A stretch of 64,000 nucleotides of DNA, from positions 1,798,001-1,862,000 of the forward strand of contig OZ241208.1 of assembly GCA_965199665.1 (NCBI GenBank), in the 5' to 3' direction. Positions 8,260 to 18,536 of this stretch are shown piece by piece; position 1 is the first letter of the stretch, and each line of letters starts with the position of its first letter. The DNA is from JAVVHH01 sp965199665. GTDB lineage: Bacteria > Pseudomonadota > Alphaproteobacteria > Acetobacterales > Acetobacteraceae. Under the pieces are notes generated by a model. That model made no database searches. It saw nothing but the letters and a program-made list of their open reading frames with translations, and was not told the origin of the DNA. A program made the translations under genes and the position numbers.

Positions 8260-8331
8260 CCTGAACTCCCTTTGACTTGCTCTTTCAAACGCAGGCGGCG
8301 GCGCTAGTTCGTCGGCACCGGCATTTTTGGC

Positions 8332-9090
8332 TCAGTCGCGGGGCAAGAACCCGTCCAGCGTCGCGACGAACGCGTCCGGCGCGTCCGCATGCAGCCAGTG
8401 CCCCGCATCGCGGAGCGCGGCGAAACGGGCGGCGGGGAAGAGCTGGCGGAAGCGCTCGCGGTCCTCCGGGCGCACGTAGTCCGAGCGGTCGCCGCGCAGC
8501 ACCAGCGTGGGACCCTCGTAACGCCCCTCCCCCGCCCAGCCCTCGATGGCCGGCAGCGCCGCCGCGATCTCGGCCAATCCGATGCGCCACGCCGGCTCGG
8601 CGCCGAAGCGCAGGTTGGAGAGCAGGAACTGCCGGACGACCGGGTCGGCCTCCGCCGGCGCGAGCGCCGCGTCCGCCGCCGTCCGCGTCAGCCCCGCCGT
8701 CAGCGGCAACGCCAGCATGGCCGTCGCCGTCGTGCGATGCCGCGGCGGATAGCTCACCGGCGCGATGTCGGCGACCAGCAAGCGGGTGACCCGGCCGGGC
8801 TCGGCCAGCGCGGCCTGCATGACCACCTTGCCGCCCATGGAGTGCCCTACCAGCGTCGCTGCCTCGAGCCCGAGCGCGTCCATCGTCTCGAACACGTCGG
8901 CGGCCATGATGGGGTAGTCCATCGCCGGGTCATGGCCGCTGCGCCCATGGTTGCGCAGGTCCATCAGCACGACCTGGCGGCCCACCGCCAACCGCTTGCC
9001 GATGGTGGCAAAGTTGGTCGCGGTGCCGAACAGCCCGTGCAAGATCACCGTCGCCGGCCCCTCCCCGGCCGAAGTCGCGTGCAGCCTCAT
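8332..9090 (-). CDS. Alpha/beta hydrolase (YbfF-like esterase)
   Basis: The 252-residue serine hydrolase has LHGLFGTATNF (oxyanion hole), MDLRNHGRSGHD and the nucleophile elbow VGHSMGGK with Ser84. A late Asp lies in RGDRSDYV and the His in DAGHWLHADAP, completing the triad. The pattern is that of the YbfF/ABHD11-type acyl esterases, which cleave short acyl-CoA or ester substrates; the physiological substrate is unknown. Its ATG overlaps the stop of the upstream ammonia-lyase gene by four bases, so they form a translationally coupled pair. Confidence 0.88.
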   Translation of the reverse strand: MRLHATSAGEGPATVILHGLFGTATNFATIGKRLAVGRQVVLMDLRNHGRSGHDPAMDYPIMAADVFETMDALGLEAATLVGHSMGGKVVMQAALAEPGRVTRLLVADIAPVSYPPRHRTTATAMLALPLTAGLTRTAADAALAPAEADPVVRQFLLSNLRFGAEPAWRIGLAEIAAALPAIEGWAGEGRYEGPTLVLRGDRSDYVRPEDRERFRQLFPAARFAALRDAGHWLHADAPDAFVATLDGFLPRD

Positions 9091-10217
9091 GCGGCGTCCT
9101 CTCCCGACCCGACCAGTTCGGCGTAGCGCGCCGGGTCGGTCGCGCCCTCCGTGGAGAACAGCAGCACGCGACTATCGGCGGTCAACGCCAGCGCCTCTCG
9201 CAGCGCGGGCGTGGCGACCGCGACGAGCAGCCCGGCCAGCCCCGCCGCGCCCGACTCGCCCGAGACGATGCCGAGGGTAGCCAGCCGGCGCATCGCGCCG
9301 ACGGCGGCCGCGTCCTCGATCGCCAGGAACGCGGCGGCCGACCGCTCCAGTTCCTGCCAGGCGAGCAGGCTCGGCTCGCCGCAGGCCAGGCAGGCCATGA
9401 TCGTGTCCAGCTTGCCGGCCGCCTTCGTGGCCGTACCCTGCTCGGCGCTGCGGAGCAGGCAGGCGGCCCCGAGCGGCTCCACCACGACGACGCGAGGCAT
9501 CGTCGCCAGCCGGGCCCGGAGCTGCACCGCGACCGAGGCGGCGGCGCCGCCCACCCCCGCCTGGATGAAAACGTGGCTCGGCGGCGCGCCCGTCCACTCG
9601 TCCAAGGCCTCGTCCACCATCAGCCGGTAGCCCTGCATGACCAGCCGCGGCACCTCCGTGTAGCCCGGCCACGACGTGTCCGACACGACGAGCCAGCCTT
9701 CCGATGCGGCCGCGTCGTTGGCGGCGCGCACGCTCTCGTCGTAATCGGCGCCAGCCCGGCGCACGCTGGCGCCCCATCGCTCCATCGCCGCGACCCGCTC
9801 CCCGCTCACCTCGGCATGCACGAACACCACGCAGCGCGCGCCGACCCGCTGGGCGCCCCAGGCGACGCTGCGGCCATGATTGCCGTCCGTCGCGCATGTG
9901 ACGGTCAAGTCCGCTGGCACACCGCCGCCGCGCCGCGCCAACTCCGCCGCGACCACGTCCTCGACCGCGTAGGCGCCGCCGAGCGCCTTGAAGCTGCCCA
10001 GCCCGAAGCGCCCGGCCTCATCCTTGATGCGGACCGTGTCGATGCCCGCCACGCCGGACAGGTCGTGCAGCGGCGTCGGCGCGTAGCCGTCCCACCCGGT
10101 GATGGCCGCCCGCGCCCGGCGGTAGCCGCCGCTCGGCAGCACCACGATGCCGGGCGCGCCGGGCGCCGGGTTGACGAACCACCGCGTCATCGGCGGGCGC
10201 CAGAGGTCGAACTGCAT
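9087..10217 (-). CDS. dpaL: Diaminopropionate ammonia-lyase
   Basis: This PLP enzyme converts 2,3-diaminopropionate to pyruvate and two ammonia. The PLP lysine sits in FGLGSFKALGGAYAV (Lys77 with the ATG at 10217). Other family motifs are CATDGNHGRSVAWGAQ, DTSWPGYTEVPRLVMQGY, QAGVGGAAASVAV, MACLACGEPSLLAW and the ISGESGA-type SGESGAAGL. These match E. coli YgeX throughout. A GTG four codons upstream (10229) is an alternative start. It is coupled to the downstream hydrolase by overlap. The presence of both suggests a small amino-acid catabolic unit, which is inference. Confidence 0.93.
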   Translation of the reverse strand: MQFDLWRPPMTRWFVNPAPGAPGIVVLPSGGYRRARAAITGWDGYAPTPLHDLSGVAGIDTVRIKDEAGRFGLGSFKALGGAYAVEDVVAAELARRGGGVPADLTVTCATDGNHGRSVAWGAQRVGARCVVFVHAEVSGERVAAMERWGASVRRAGADYDESVRAANDAAASEGWLVVSDTSWPGYTEVPRLVMQGYRLMVDEALDEWTGAPPSHVFIQAGVGGAAASVAVQLRARLATMPRVVVVEPLGAACLLRSAEQGTATKAAGKLDTIMACLACGEPSLLAWQELERSAAAFLAIEDAAAVGAMRRLATLGIVSGESGAAGLAGLLVAVATPALREALALTADSRVLLFSTEGATDPARYAELVGSGEDAA

Positions 10218-10229
10218 CTCACGCCGCAC

Positions 10230-10356
10230 TGATTCCAGCCGCGGGGCGCCGGGTCCAGGCGGTTATTTCGCGGCGCGGCAAAAACTCGCTCCCGGCGGGT
10301 TGATCCCGCCCGGATAACCACGCACAAGCGGAGCGGTCCTCCCAGACTGGCACCTC
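10230..10356. promoter_or_regulatory. Divergent intergenic region between dpaL and the ClC gene
   Basis: This 127-bp region must hold the promoters of both divergent genes. The one clear structure is the inverted repeat GGCGGG (10294-10299) TTGAT CCCGCC (10305-10310). No convincing sigma70 boxes were found on either strand. Confidence 0.35.
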
Positions 10357-12174
10357 ATGCGTCCGTTCAGCGGCGGTCTTCATCTCAGCAACGCGGCAGC
10401 GACCCGGATGCTGCAGCAGCGGCGCCGCATCGGCCACGCCGTGTTGCACGCGCCCGCGACGCTGCGCGCGCTGGTCCGCGCCGACGAGATCTGGCTGGTG
10501 TTGCTGGCCGGCACCGTGGGCGCCGCGTCGGGAACCATCGTGGTCGCCATGTCGAGCGTGGCGCAGATGATGCACCGGGTGCTCTACCAGCTCGGCCGGG
10601 GCGAGTTCCTGTCGTCGCAATTGGCGATCAATCCGTGGCGAGCGCTGCTAGTGCCCTCGCTGGGCGGACTGCTGCTCGGCATCTCCGGGATCGTCGCGGT
10701 GAAGTGGGTCGCGCGCCGGGTCGTGGACCCGATCGAGGCCAATGCGCTCTACGGCGGCAATATGTCGCTTAAGGACAGCTTGGTGGTGGTGCTACAGAGC
10801 ATCTGGTCCAACGGCGTGGGCGGCTCGGTCGGGCTGGAAGCGGGTTACGCGCAGATCGGCTCGGCGCTGGCCTCCCGGCTCGGCCGCTACTTCCGCCTGC
10901 GCCGCTCGGACATGCGGCTGCTGGTCGGCTGCGGCGCCGCCGGCGCGATCGCGGCCGCCTTCAACGCGCCGCTCACCGGCGCCTTCTACGCTTTCGAGCT
11001 GGTGATCGGCACCTATTCTCTCGGCACGCTGGCCCCCGTGGTGATGGCGGCGATCTCGGCCGTGACCGTGATGCGCGTGTTGATCGGCGGCGAGACCTAT
11101 GACCTGCGCGTGCCCACCGTGGTGGAGGCGGTGGATTACGTGCCGATCCTGGCGCTGGGCATGCTGTGCGCGCTCGTCGGCATCGCCATCATGCGCGGCG
11201 TCACCCTGGTGGAGGACCTGTTCCGGCGCAGCCGCTTTCCGCTTTGGGCGCGCCCGGCGGTGGGCGGCTTGGCGCTCGGCGCCCTGGCGCTGATCACGCC
11301 AACGGTGCTGTCCTCGGGCCATTCGGCGATGCGGGCGACGCTCGATACGCCGTATCCGCTGACGCACATCGCGATGCTGATGGTGCTCAAGGCGGTCGCC
11401 TCGGCGATCTCCATCGGCTCCGGCTTCCGCGGCGGGCTGTTCTTCGCATCGTTGTTCCTGGGTGCGCTGCTCGGCAAGCTGTTCGCCGGCCTGCTCGCGC
11501 TGGTCACGGTGGTGCAGGCCTTGCCGGCCGTGGTGTGCGCGCTGGTCGGCATGAGCGGGCTGGCGGTGGCCGTGGTCGGCGGGCCGCTGACCATGGCGTT
11601 CCTGGCGCTGGAAAGCACCGGCTCGCTGCCGATGACGGTCGCCGTGCTCGCCGCCTCCGTGGTCTCGGCCATCACCGTCCGCCGCACCTTCGGCTACAGC
11701 TTCGCGACCTGGCGGTTCCATCTGCGCGGCGAGGCGATCCGCAGCGCGGTGGACGTCGGCTGGATCCGCACGCTCACGGTGGGCAAGATGATGCGCCGCG
11801 AGTTCCGCCGCGTGCCGCTCGACATGGGTCTCGACACGTTCCAGCGGCAGTTCCCGCTGGGCGGAGTCAACCGGGCGATCGCCGTGGACCAGGCCGGGCG
11901 CTACGCCGGCATCATCACCGTGTCCGACGCCCATGCCGACGACAATGCGGGCCTCGCGGTGACCGACATCGCCCATCACGCCACGGCGGTGCTGCTGCCG
12001 CAGATGACCATCAAGGAAGCCATCAGCCTGTTCGAGAAGGCGGAAAGCGACGAGCTCGCAGTGGTGGACTCGCCGGAATCGATGCGCGTCATCGGCACCT
12101 TGACCGAGCAATACGCGCTTCGGCGCTATACGGACGAGCTGGAGCGGCACCGCCGCGAGCTGTCCGGGGAGTGA
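10357..12174 (+). CDS. ClC-family chloride channel/transporter with C-terminal CBS domains, atypical filter motifs
   Basis: The 605-residue membrane protein has about ten hydrophobic helices between residues 45 and 450 and a cytosolic CBS pair at about 475-595. The family region GGSVGLEAGYAQIGSALAS corresponds to the ClC GREGP helix; the gating glutamate is kept but the following Gly-Pro is Ala-Gly. The GSGIP motif is not recognisable (VDPIEANALYGG lies there) and GGIFAP reads FRGGLFFAS. Anion selectivity and channel versus antiporter mode therefore cannot be assumed. ClC proteins move chloride, sometimes in exchange for protons, and CBS domains usually sense nucleotides. It stands alone between dpaL and glgX. 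Confidence 0.88.
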   Translation: MRPFSGGLHLSNAAATRMLQQRRRIGHAVLHAPATLRALVRADEIWLVLLAGTVGAASGTIVVAMSSVAQMMHRVLYQLGRGEFLSSQLAINPWRALLVPSLGGLLLGISGIVAVKWVARRVVDPIEANALYGGNMSLKDSLVVVLQSIWSNGVGGSVGLEAGYAQIGSALASRLGRYFRLRRSDMRLLVGCGAAGAIAAAFNAPLTGAFYAFELVIGTYSLGTLAPVVMAAISAVTVMRVLIGGETYDLRVPTVVEAVDYVPILALGMLCALVGIAIMRGVTLVEDLFRRSRFPLWARPAVGGLALGALALITPTVLSSGHSAMRATLDTPYPLTHIAMLMVLKAVASAISIGSGFRGGLFFASLFLGALLGKLFAGLLALVTVVQALPAVVCALVGMSGLAVAVVGGPLTMAFLALESTGSLPMTVAVLAASVVSAITVRRTFGYSFATWRFHLRGEAIRSAVDVGWIRTLTVGKMMRREFRRVPLDMGLDTFQRQFPLGGVNRAIAVDQAGRYAGIITVSDAHADDNAGLAVTDIAHHATAVLLPQMTIKEAISLFEKAESDELAVVDSPESMRVIGTLTEQYALRRYTDELERHRRELSGE

Positions 12175-12181
12175 GCCCCGG

Positions 12182-14299
<2,118 letters not shown>

Positions 14300-14392
14300 G
14301 CGGTCGGTTCGCTTTCGGCCATGGTCGCGGCAGCATCCCGCACAGCTTCGGGGTTTTTGCAATGCCTCGACCGGCCGCCGAAATGAGCGCAT

Positions 14393-15778
14393 ATGCGCTT
14401 AATGCCGCTCGCCACCGCCGCCGGTCCGACGAACGCCCGCACGCGCCGCCTGCTGGAAGCGCCCGTACTGCCGACCTTGCTGCGCCTGTCGCTGCCGAAC
14501 GTTCTCGTGATGCTCGCGCAATCCTCCACCGGCCTGGTCGAGACCGCCTTCGTCGGCCGCCTCGGCACGGATGCGCTGGCCGGCATGTCGCTGGTGTTCC
14601 CGCTCGTCATGCTCATGCAGATGGTCGGCGCGGGGGCGATGGGCGGCGGCATCTCTTCGGCCATCGCGCGCGCGCTGGGCGGGGGCCGGCAGGACGAGGC
14701 GGACGGGCTGGTGATGCACGCGCTGCTGATCAACGGGACACTCGGCCTACTCTCGACCGGGGCCGGGCTTTGGTTCGGCCCGGCGCTGTATCGCGCGCTG
14801 GGCGGCGACGCCGGCGCGTTGGAGGCGGCGCGGCAATACGCGGCCGTGGTGTTCGGCGGCGCGATGCTGATGTGGATCGCCAACGGCCTGGCGAGCTGCA
14901 TCCGCGGCACCGGCAACATGGTCGTGCCGGCCATCGTCATCACGGGCGGGGCGGTGCTGCTGGTGCCGCTGTCGCCGGTGCTGATCTTCGGCGCCGGGCC
15001 GATCCCGGCGCTGGGCATCGCCGGCGGCGGCTGGGCGGTGCTGTGCTACTACGCTGCCGCCATCCTCGCCTTTGGCGGCTACCTGCTATCCGACCGCTCC
15101 GCCGTCCGGCTCCGCTTGGTGCGGCCCCGGCTGGCGCCCCTTTGGTCCATTCTGCGCGTGGGTCTGCTCGCATCGCTGGTGTCGCTGCAGACGCAGGTGA
15201 TCGTCAGCGTCGCCACCGCCCAGGTGGGCCGCTTCGGCACCGCGGCCATCGCCGGCTACGGCGTCGGCGCCCGGCTGGAATACTTGCTGGTGCCGCTGGT
15301 GTTCGGCTTCGGGGCGCCGCTGGTGGCCATGGTCGGCAGCAATATCGGCGCCGGGCAGCGCGAGCGGGCCGTGCGGGTGGCCTGGCTCGGCGCCGGGCTG
15401 GCCTTCCTGGTCACGGAAGCGATCGGCCTCACCGCTGCCATGGTCCCCGACCTCTGGCTCCGGCTCTACGCCAGCGACCCGGCGGTGCTGGAGACCGGCC
15501 GCACCTACCTGCGCCTCGTCGGCCCCGCCTACGGCTTCTTTGGCCTCGGCACCGCGATCTACTTCGCTTCCCAAGGCGCCGGGCAGATGCGCTGGCCGCT
15601 CTATGCCGCGTTGCTGCGCACCGTGCTGGCCGTGGCCGGCGGCGCCGCCGCCCTGGTGCTGACCGGCCGGATCGAGGCGGTGTTCGCTTTGCTGGCAGTG
15701 GGTCTGCTCGCGCTGGGCTGCGTCAATGCGGCCGCACTCGCGGGCGGAAGTTGGTTCGGCGGCCGCGCCGCACGCTGA
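14393..15778 (+). CDS. MATE family efflux transporter
   Basis: The 461-residue protein has about twelve membrane helices. Two MATE repeats are visible: RLSLPNVLVMLAQSSTGLVETAFVGRLGTDALAG near residues 30-65 and the related RVGLLASLVSLQTQVIVSV region near 255-275. LVAMVGSNIGAGQRERAVR matches the conserved MATE loop. MATE proteins export cationic drugs or metabolites using sodium or proton gradients; the substrate is unknown. A second ATG three codons later (14402) is possible. It is 93 bp from the divergent glgX start. Confidence 0.9.
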   Translation: MRLMPLATAAGPTNARTRRLLEAPVLPTLLRLSLPNVLVMLAQSSTGLVETAFVGRLGTDALAGMSLVFPLVMLMQMVGAGAMGGGISSAIARALGGGRQDEADGLVMHALLINGTLGLLSTGAGLWFGPALYRALGGDAGALEAARQYAAVVFGGAMLMWIANGLASCIRGTGNMVVPAIVITGGAVLLVPLSPVLIFGAGPIPALGIAGGGWAVLCYYAAAILAFGGYLLSDRSAVRLRLVRPRLAPLWSILRVGLLASLVSLQTQVIVSVATAQVGRFGTAAIAGYGVGARLEYLLVPLVFGFGAPLVAMVGSNIGAGQRERAVRVAWLGAGLAFLVTEAIGLTAAMVPDLWLRLYASDPAVLETGRTYLRLVGPAYGFFGLGTAIYFASQGAGQMRWPLYAALLRTVLAVAGGAAALVLTGRIEAVFALLAVGLLALGCVNAAALAGGSWFGGRAAR

Positions 15779-15820
15779 ACGGGGTTGGCGGGAGCGTTCC
15801 GGCTTTCCATACTCGCGCCC

Positions 15821-16336
15821 ATGATTCGGATGGCGATACGAGGTCTGGTTCTGCTCGCGGCAGCGGGGCTGTCCGGCTGCGGCAGTATCCTGACGGAGGG
15901 CACGGCCACCCTGTCGGGCGTCGCGGGCGCGGCCACCGGTGCGGCCATCTCCTCCAACGCGACGGTGGCCGCCGCCGTCGGCCTCGGCGTCGACTCGCTG
16001 GCCCGCGAAGGGCTGCGCTACGTCGAGCGGCGGGTGCACCGCTTCGAGCAGGAGCGCATCGCCGAGGCGGCCGGGCCGCTGCCGGTCAACGTCGTCGGCA
16101 CCTGGTCGGTCAGCCACGACGTCCCGATCGAGAGCGACGAGAGCGGCGCCGTGGTCGTCAGCCGCGAGTTCGGCGGGTTGGGCTTTCAGTGCAAGGAGAT
16201 CGTGTTCTCGGTCGACGAGAAGACCAAGGCCGGCCTCGACCGCCAGTTCTACACCGCCACCATCTGCTCGGACGGCAAGGCCTGGCGCTGGGCCACCGCG
16301 GAACCCACGACCCGTCGCTGGGGCAGCCTGCAGTGA
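15821..16336 (+). CDS. Lipoprotein of unknown function, tandem paralogue 1
   Basis: This 171-residue protein has a lipoprotein signal (MIRMAIRGLVLLAAAGLSGC, lipobox LSGC), so it should be lipidated at that Cys. A Gly/Ala-rich stretch follows that could insert in a membrane. The C-terminal domain shares a pattern with the next gene: WSVSHDVPI, SREF, CKEIVFSV, TATIC and WRWATAEPTTRRWGSLQ. Two cysteines in it may form a disulfide. I do not recognise the family. The ATG at 15821 gives the compact signal peptide; a GTG/TTG extension upstream adds nothing. Its stop overlaps the GTG of the paralogue (GTGA). Confidence 0.75.
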   Translation: MIRMAIRGLVLLAAAGLSGCGSILTEGTATLSGVAGAATGAAISSNATVAAAVGLGVDSLAREGLRYVERRVHRFEQERIAEAAGPLPVNVVGTWSVSHDVPIESDESGAVVVSREFGGLGFQCKEIVFSVDEKTKAGLDRQFYTATICSDGKAWRWATAEPTTRRWGSLQ

Positions 16337-16809
16337 GGCGGACGGCCATTCTGCTGATGGCCGGGCTCACGCTGCAGGGATGCCAACTGCTTCCGGCGAT
16401 CGGCGGCGTGGCGGCCGGCGCGGGCGCCGGCTCGGCCTCCGCCAACCCGGCCGTCGGTATCGCGGTCGGCATCGCCGTCCGCTCCGGGCTGGAGGCGCTG
16501 GCCGACTACATCGACCGCAAACGCGCCACCGGCGAGCAGGACGCCATCGCGGCAGCGGCCGGCACCGCGCCACTCGGGCAGGCCCGTCCCTGGGAGATCC
16601 GTCACACCATCCCCATCGGCAACCAACGCGGCGAGCTGGAAGCCGTGCGCGAGTTCGCCACCCCGCTCGCCACCTGCCGCGAGGTCGTCTTCACCGTGGT
16701 GGATGGCGACGACCGCGACATCCTGACCACGACACTGTGCCAGCACGCCGATGGCTGGCACTGGTCGGCCGCCGAGCCCGCCGTCGCACGCTGGGGCTAC
16801 CTGCAGTAG
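16333..16809 (+). CDS. Lipoprotein of unknown function, tandem paralogue 2
   Basis: The 158-residue product starts at a GTG overlapping the previous stop (GTGA) and has signal MRRTAILLMAGLTLQGC with lipobox LQGC. It parallels the preceding gene along its length: Gly/Ala-rich segment, helix with RSGLEALADYIDRK, then IRHTIPI, VREF, CREVVFTV, TTTLC and WHWSAAEPAVARWGYLQ. Conservation of the two cysteines, the Trp-rich AEP motif and the terminal RWGxLQ shows a tandem duplication followed by divergence. Function is unknown. It is convergent with the acyl-CoA synthetase (three bases apart). Confidence 0.78.
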   Translation: MRRTAILLMAGLTLQGCQLLPAIGGVAAGAGAGSASANPAVGIAVGIAVRSGLEALADYIDRKRATGEQDAIAAAAGTAPLGQARPWEIRHTIPIGNQRGELEAVREFATPLATCREVVFTVVDGDDRDILTTTLCQHADGWHWSAAEPAVARWGYLQ

Positions 16810-16812
16810 CGC

Positions 16813-18444
16813 CTACTCGGCCGCCGCGGTCGCCAGCTGGTAATCCCGGAACAGCTGGCGCAGGGCCAGCTTGTTGATCTTGCCGGTCGCCGTGTGCGGC
16901 AGCTCGGTCACCACCGCGACCTCGTCCGGAATCCACCACTTGGCGACCCGGCCTTCGTAGATCCCGAGCAGCGCCGCCGGGTCGATCGTGCGGTCGGGTT
17001 TCGGCACCACGATCAGCAGCGGCCGCTCGTCCCAGCGCGGATGCCGCGCCGCCACCACCGCCGCCTCCGCCACGTCCGGATGCGACACCGCGATGTTCTC
17101 CAGCTGGATGGAGCTGATCCACTCGCCGCCCGACTTCACCACGTCCTTGGTCCGGTCGGTGATCTCCAGGAAGCCGTCCGCGTCGATGGTGGCGACGTCG
17201 CCGGTGGTGAACCAGCCTTGCGGGCAGGCCGCGTCCGCCTCGCCATTGTAATAGCGCCGGACCACCCAGGGCCCGCGCGCCTGCAGGTTGCCGAAGGTCT
17301 GCCCGTCCCAGGGCAGCTCGGCGCCCGCATCGTCGACGATGCGGATCTGCAATCCCGGAACCGGCCGGCCCTGCTTCAGCTTGAGCGCCCGCTGCGCCGG
17401 CTCGGCCAGCGCGTCGTAGCCCGGCATGGGCGCGAAGATGGTGCCGAGCGGGCTGGTCTCCGTCATGCCCCAGGCATGGATCACCTCCACGCCGTAATCC
17501 CGCTCGAACGCCTCGGCCAGCGAGGGCGGGCAGGCCGAGCCGCCGGTCACCAGCCGCTTCAGCGTGTGCAGCCGTTCGCCGCTCTGCCGCAGATGCTGCA
17601 GCAACCCCATCCACACCGTCGGCACCCCGGCGCTGAACGTCACCCGCTCGCGGTTCATCAGGTCCGCCACGCTCGGCCCGTCCAGATGCCGCCCCGGCAT
17701 CACGAAGCTCGCCCCCGCCAGCGGCACGGCGAAGGGCAGGCCCCAGGCATTGACGTGGAACATCGGCACGATCGGCAGCACGCGATCCACCCCGCGCAGG
17801 CCGAATACGTCGGCCGAGTTCAGCGCATAGGCGTGGATGAAGGTGCTTCGGTGCGTGTAGAGCACGCCCTTCGGCCGCCCCGTGGTGCCGGACGTGTAGC
17901 ACAGCCCGCTGGCGAGGTTCTCGTCCAGCACCGGCCAGTCGAACTGGTCGGATGCGGCCTCGACGATGTCCTCGTAGCACAGCAGCGTCTGACCCGGCGC
18001 CAGCGTCACCGCCGGCATCTCGTGCCGCGCTGCCAGCATCACCACGACGCGCAGGCCGGGCACGGCCGCCGCGATCGTCTCCACCAGGCCCACGAAGCTC
18101 AGCTCGGCGAACAGCACGTCGCTGCCGGCGTCGCGCAGGATCCAGGCCACGTCATCCGCCGCCAGGCGCGGGTTGACCGTGTGGATGACGGAGCCCATGC
18201 CGCTGACCGCGTAATAGAGCTCGAGATGGCGGTAGCCGTTCCAGGCCAGCGTCGCCACCCGGTCGTGCCGCTCGACGCCGAGCGATTGCAACGCTCGCAC
18301 CAGCTGGCGCGCCCGGCGCTCCAGGGTGGGGTAGTCGGTCCGGTGCAGGCTGCCGTCGAGCTGGCGGGAAACAACCTCCGCGCGCTGGTGATGACGCGCG
18401 GCATGGGTGATGATCGACGAGACCAGCAGGGGTTGCGTTTGCAT
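16813..18444 (-). CDS. Acyl-CoA synthetase (AMP-forming, medium/long-chain fatty acid)
   Basis: The 543-residue adenylate-forming enzyme activates a carboxylic acid to its CoA thioester through an acyl-AMP. It has the P-loop CYTSGTTGRPKGVLYTHRS near residue 180, the GWGMTETSP-type AWGMTETSPLG near 325, GWFTTGDVATIDADGFL, DRTKDVVKSGGEWIS and the C-terminal catalytic Lys in PHTATGKINKLALR. It resembles AlkK-like medium-chain enzymes. A GTG at 18456 is an alternative start; the ATG at 18444 was preferred. It is divergent from fahA. Confidence 0.9.
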   Translation of the reverse strand: MQTQPLLVSSIITHAARHHQRAEVVSRQLDGSLHRTDYPTLERRARQLVRALQSLGVERHDRVATLAWNGYRHLELYYAVSGMGSVIHTVNPRLAADDVAWILRDAGSDVLFAELSFVGLVETIAAAVPGLRVVVMLAARHEMPAVTLAPGQTLLCYEDIVEAASDQFDWPVLDENLASGLCYTSGTTGRPKGVLYTHRSTFIHAYALNSADVFGLRGVDRVLPIVPMFHVNAWGLPFAVPLAGASFVMPGRHLDGPSVADLMNRERVTFSAGVPTVWMGLLQHLRQSGERLHTLKRLVTGGSACPPSLAEAFERDYGVEVIHAWGMTETSPLGTIFAPMPGYDALAEPAQRALKLKQGRPVPGLQIRIVDDAGAELPWDGQTFGNLQARGPWVVRRYYNGEADAACPQGWFTTGDVATIDADGFLEITDRTKDVVKSGGEWISSIQLENIAVSHPDVAEAAVVAARHPRWDERPLLIVVPKPDRTIDPAALLGIYEGRVAKWWIPDEVAVVTELPHTATGKINKLALRQLFRDYQLATAAAE

Positions 18445-18536
18445 TTGTCCGAGCACGACCGTGACCCCCGCTATTTGTTGAACAAAGCATATCGTGGCCC
18501 CCGGCGTTTGTCGCCCTGCCCTTGGTGGACCTGCCC

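Noticed and set aside
7039..8307. Plus-strand 422-codon frame opposite the helical-repeat protein
   Set aside because: It mirrors the repeats on the other strand and lacks a ribosome site or known motif.
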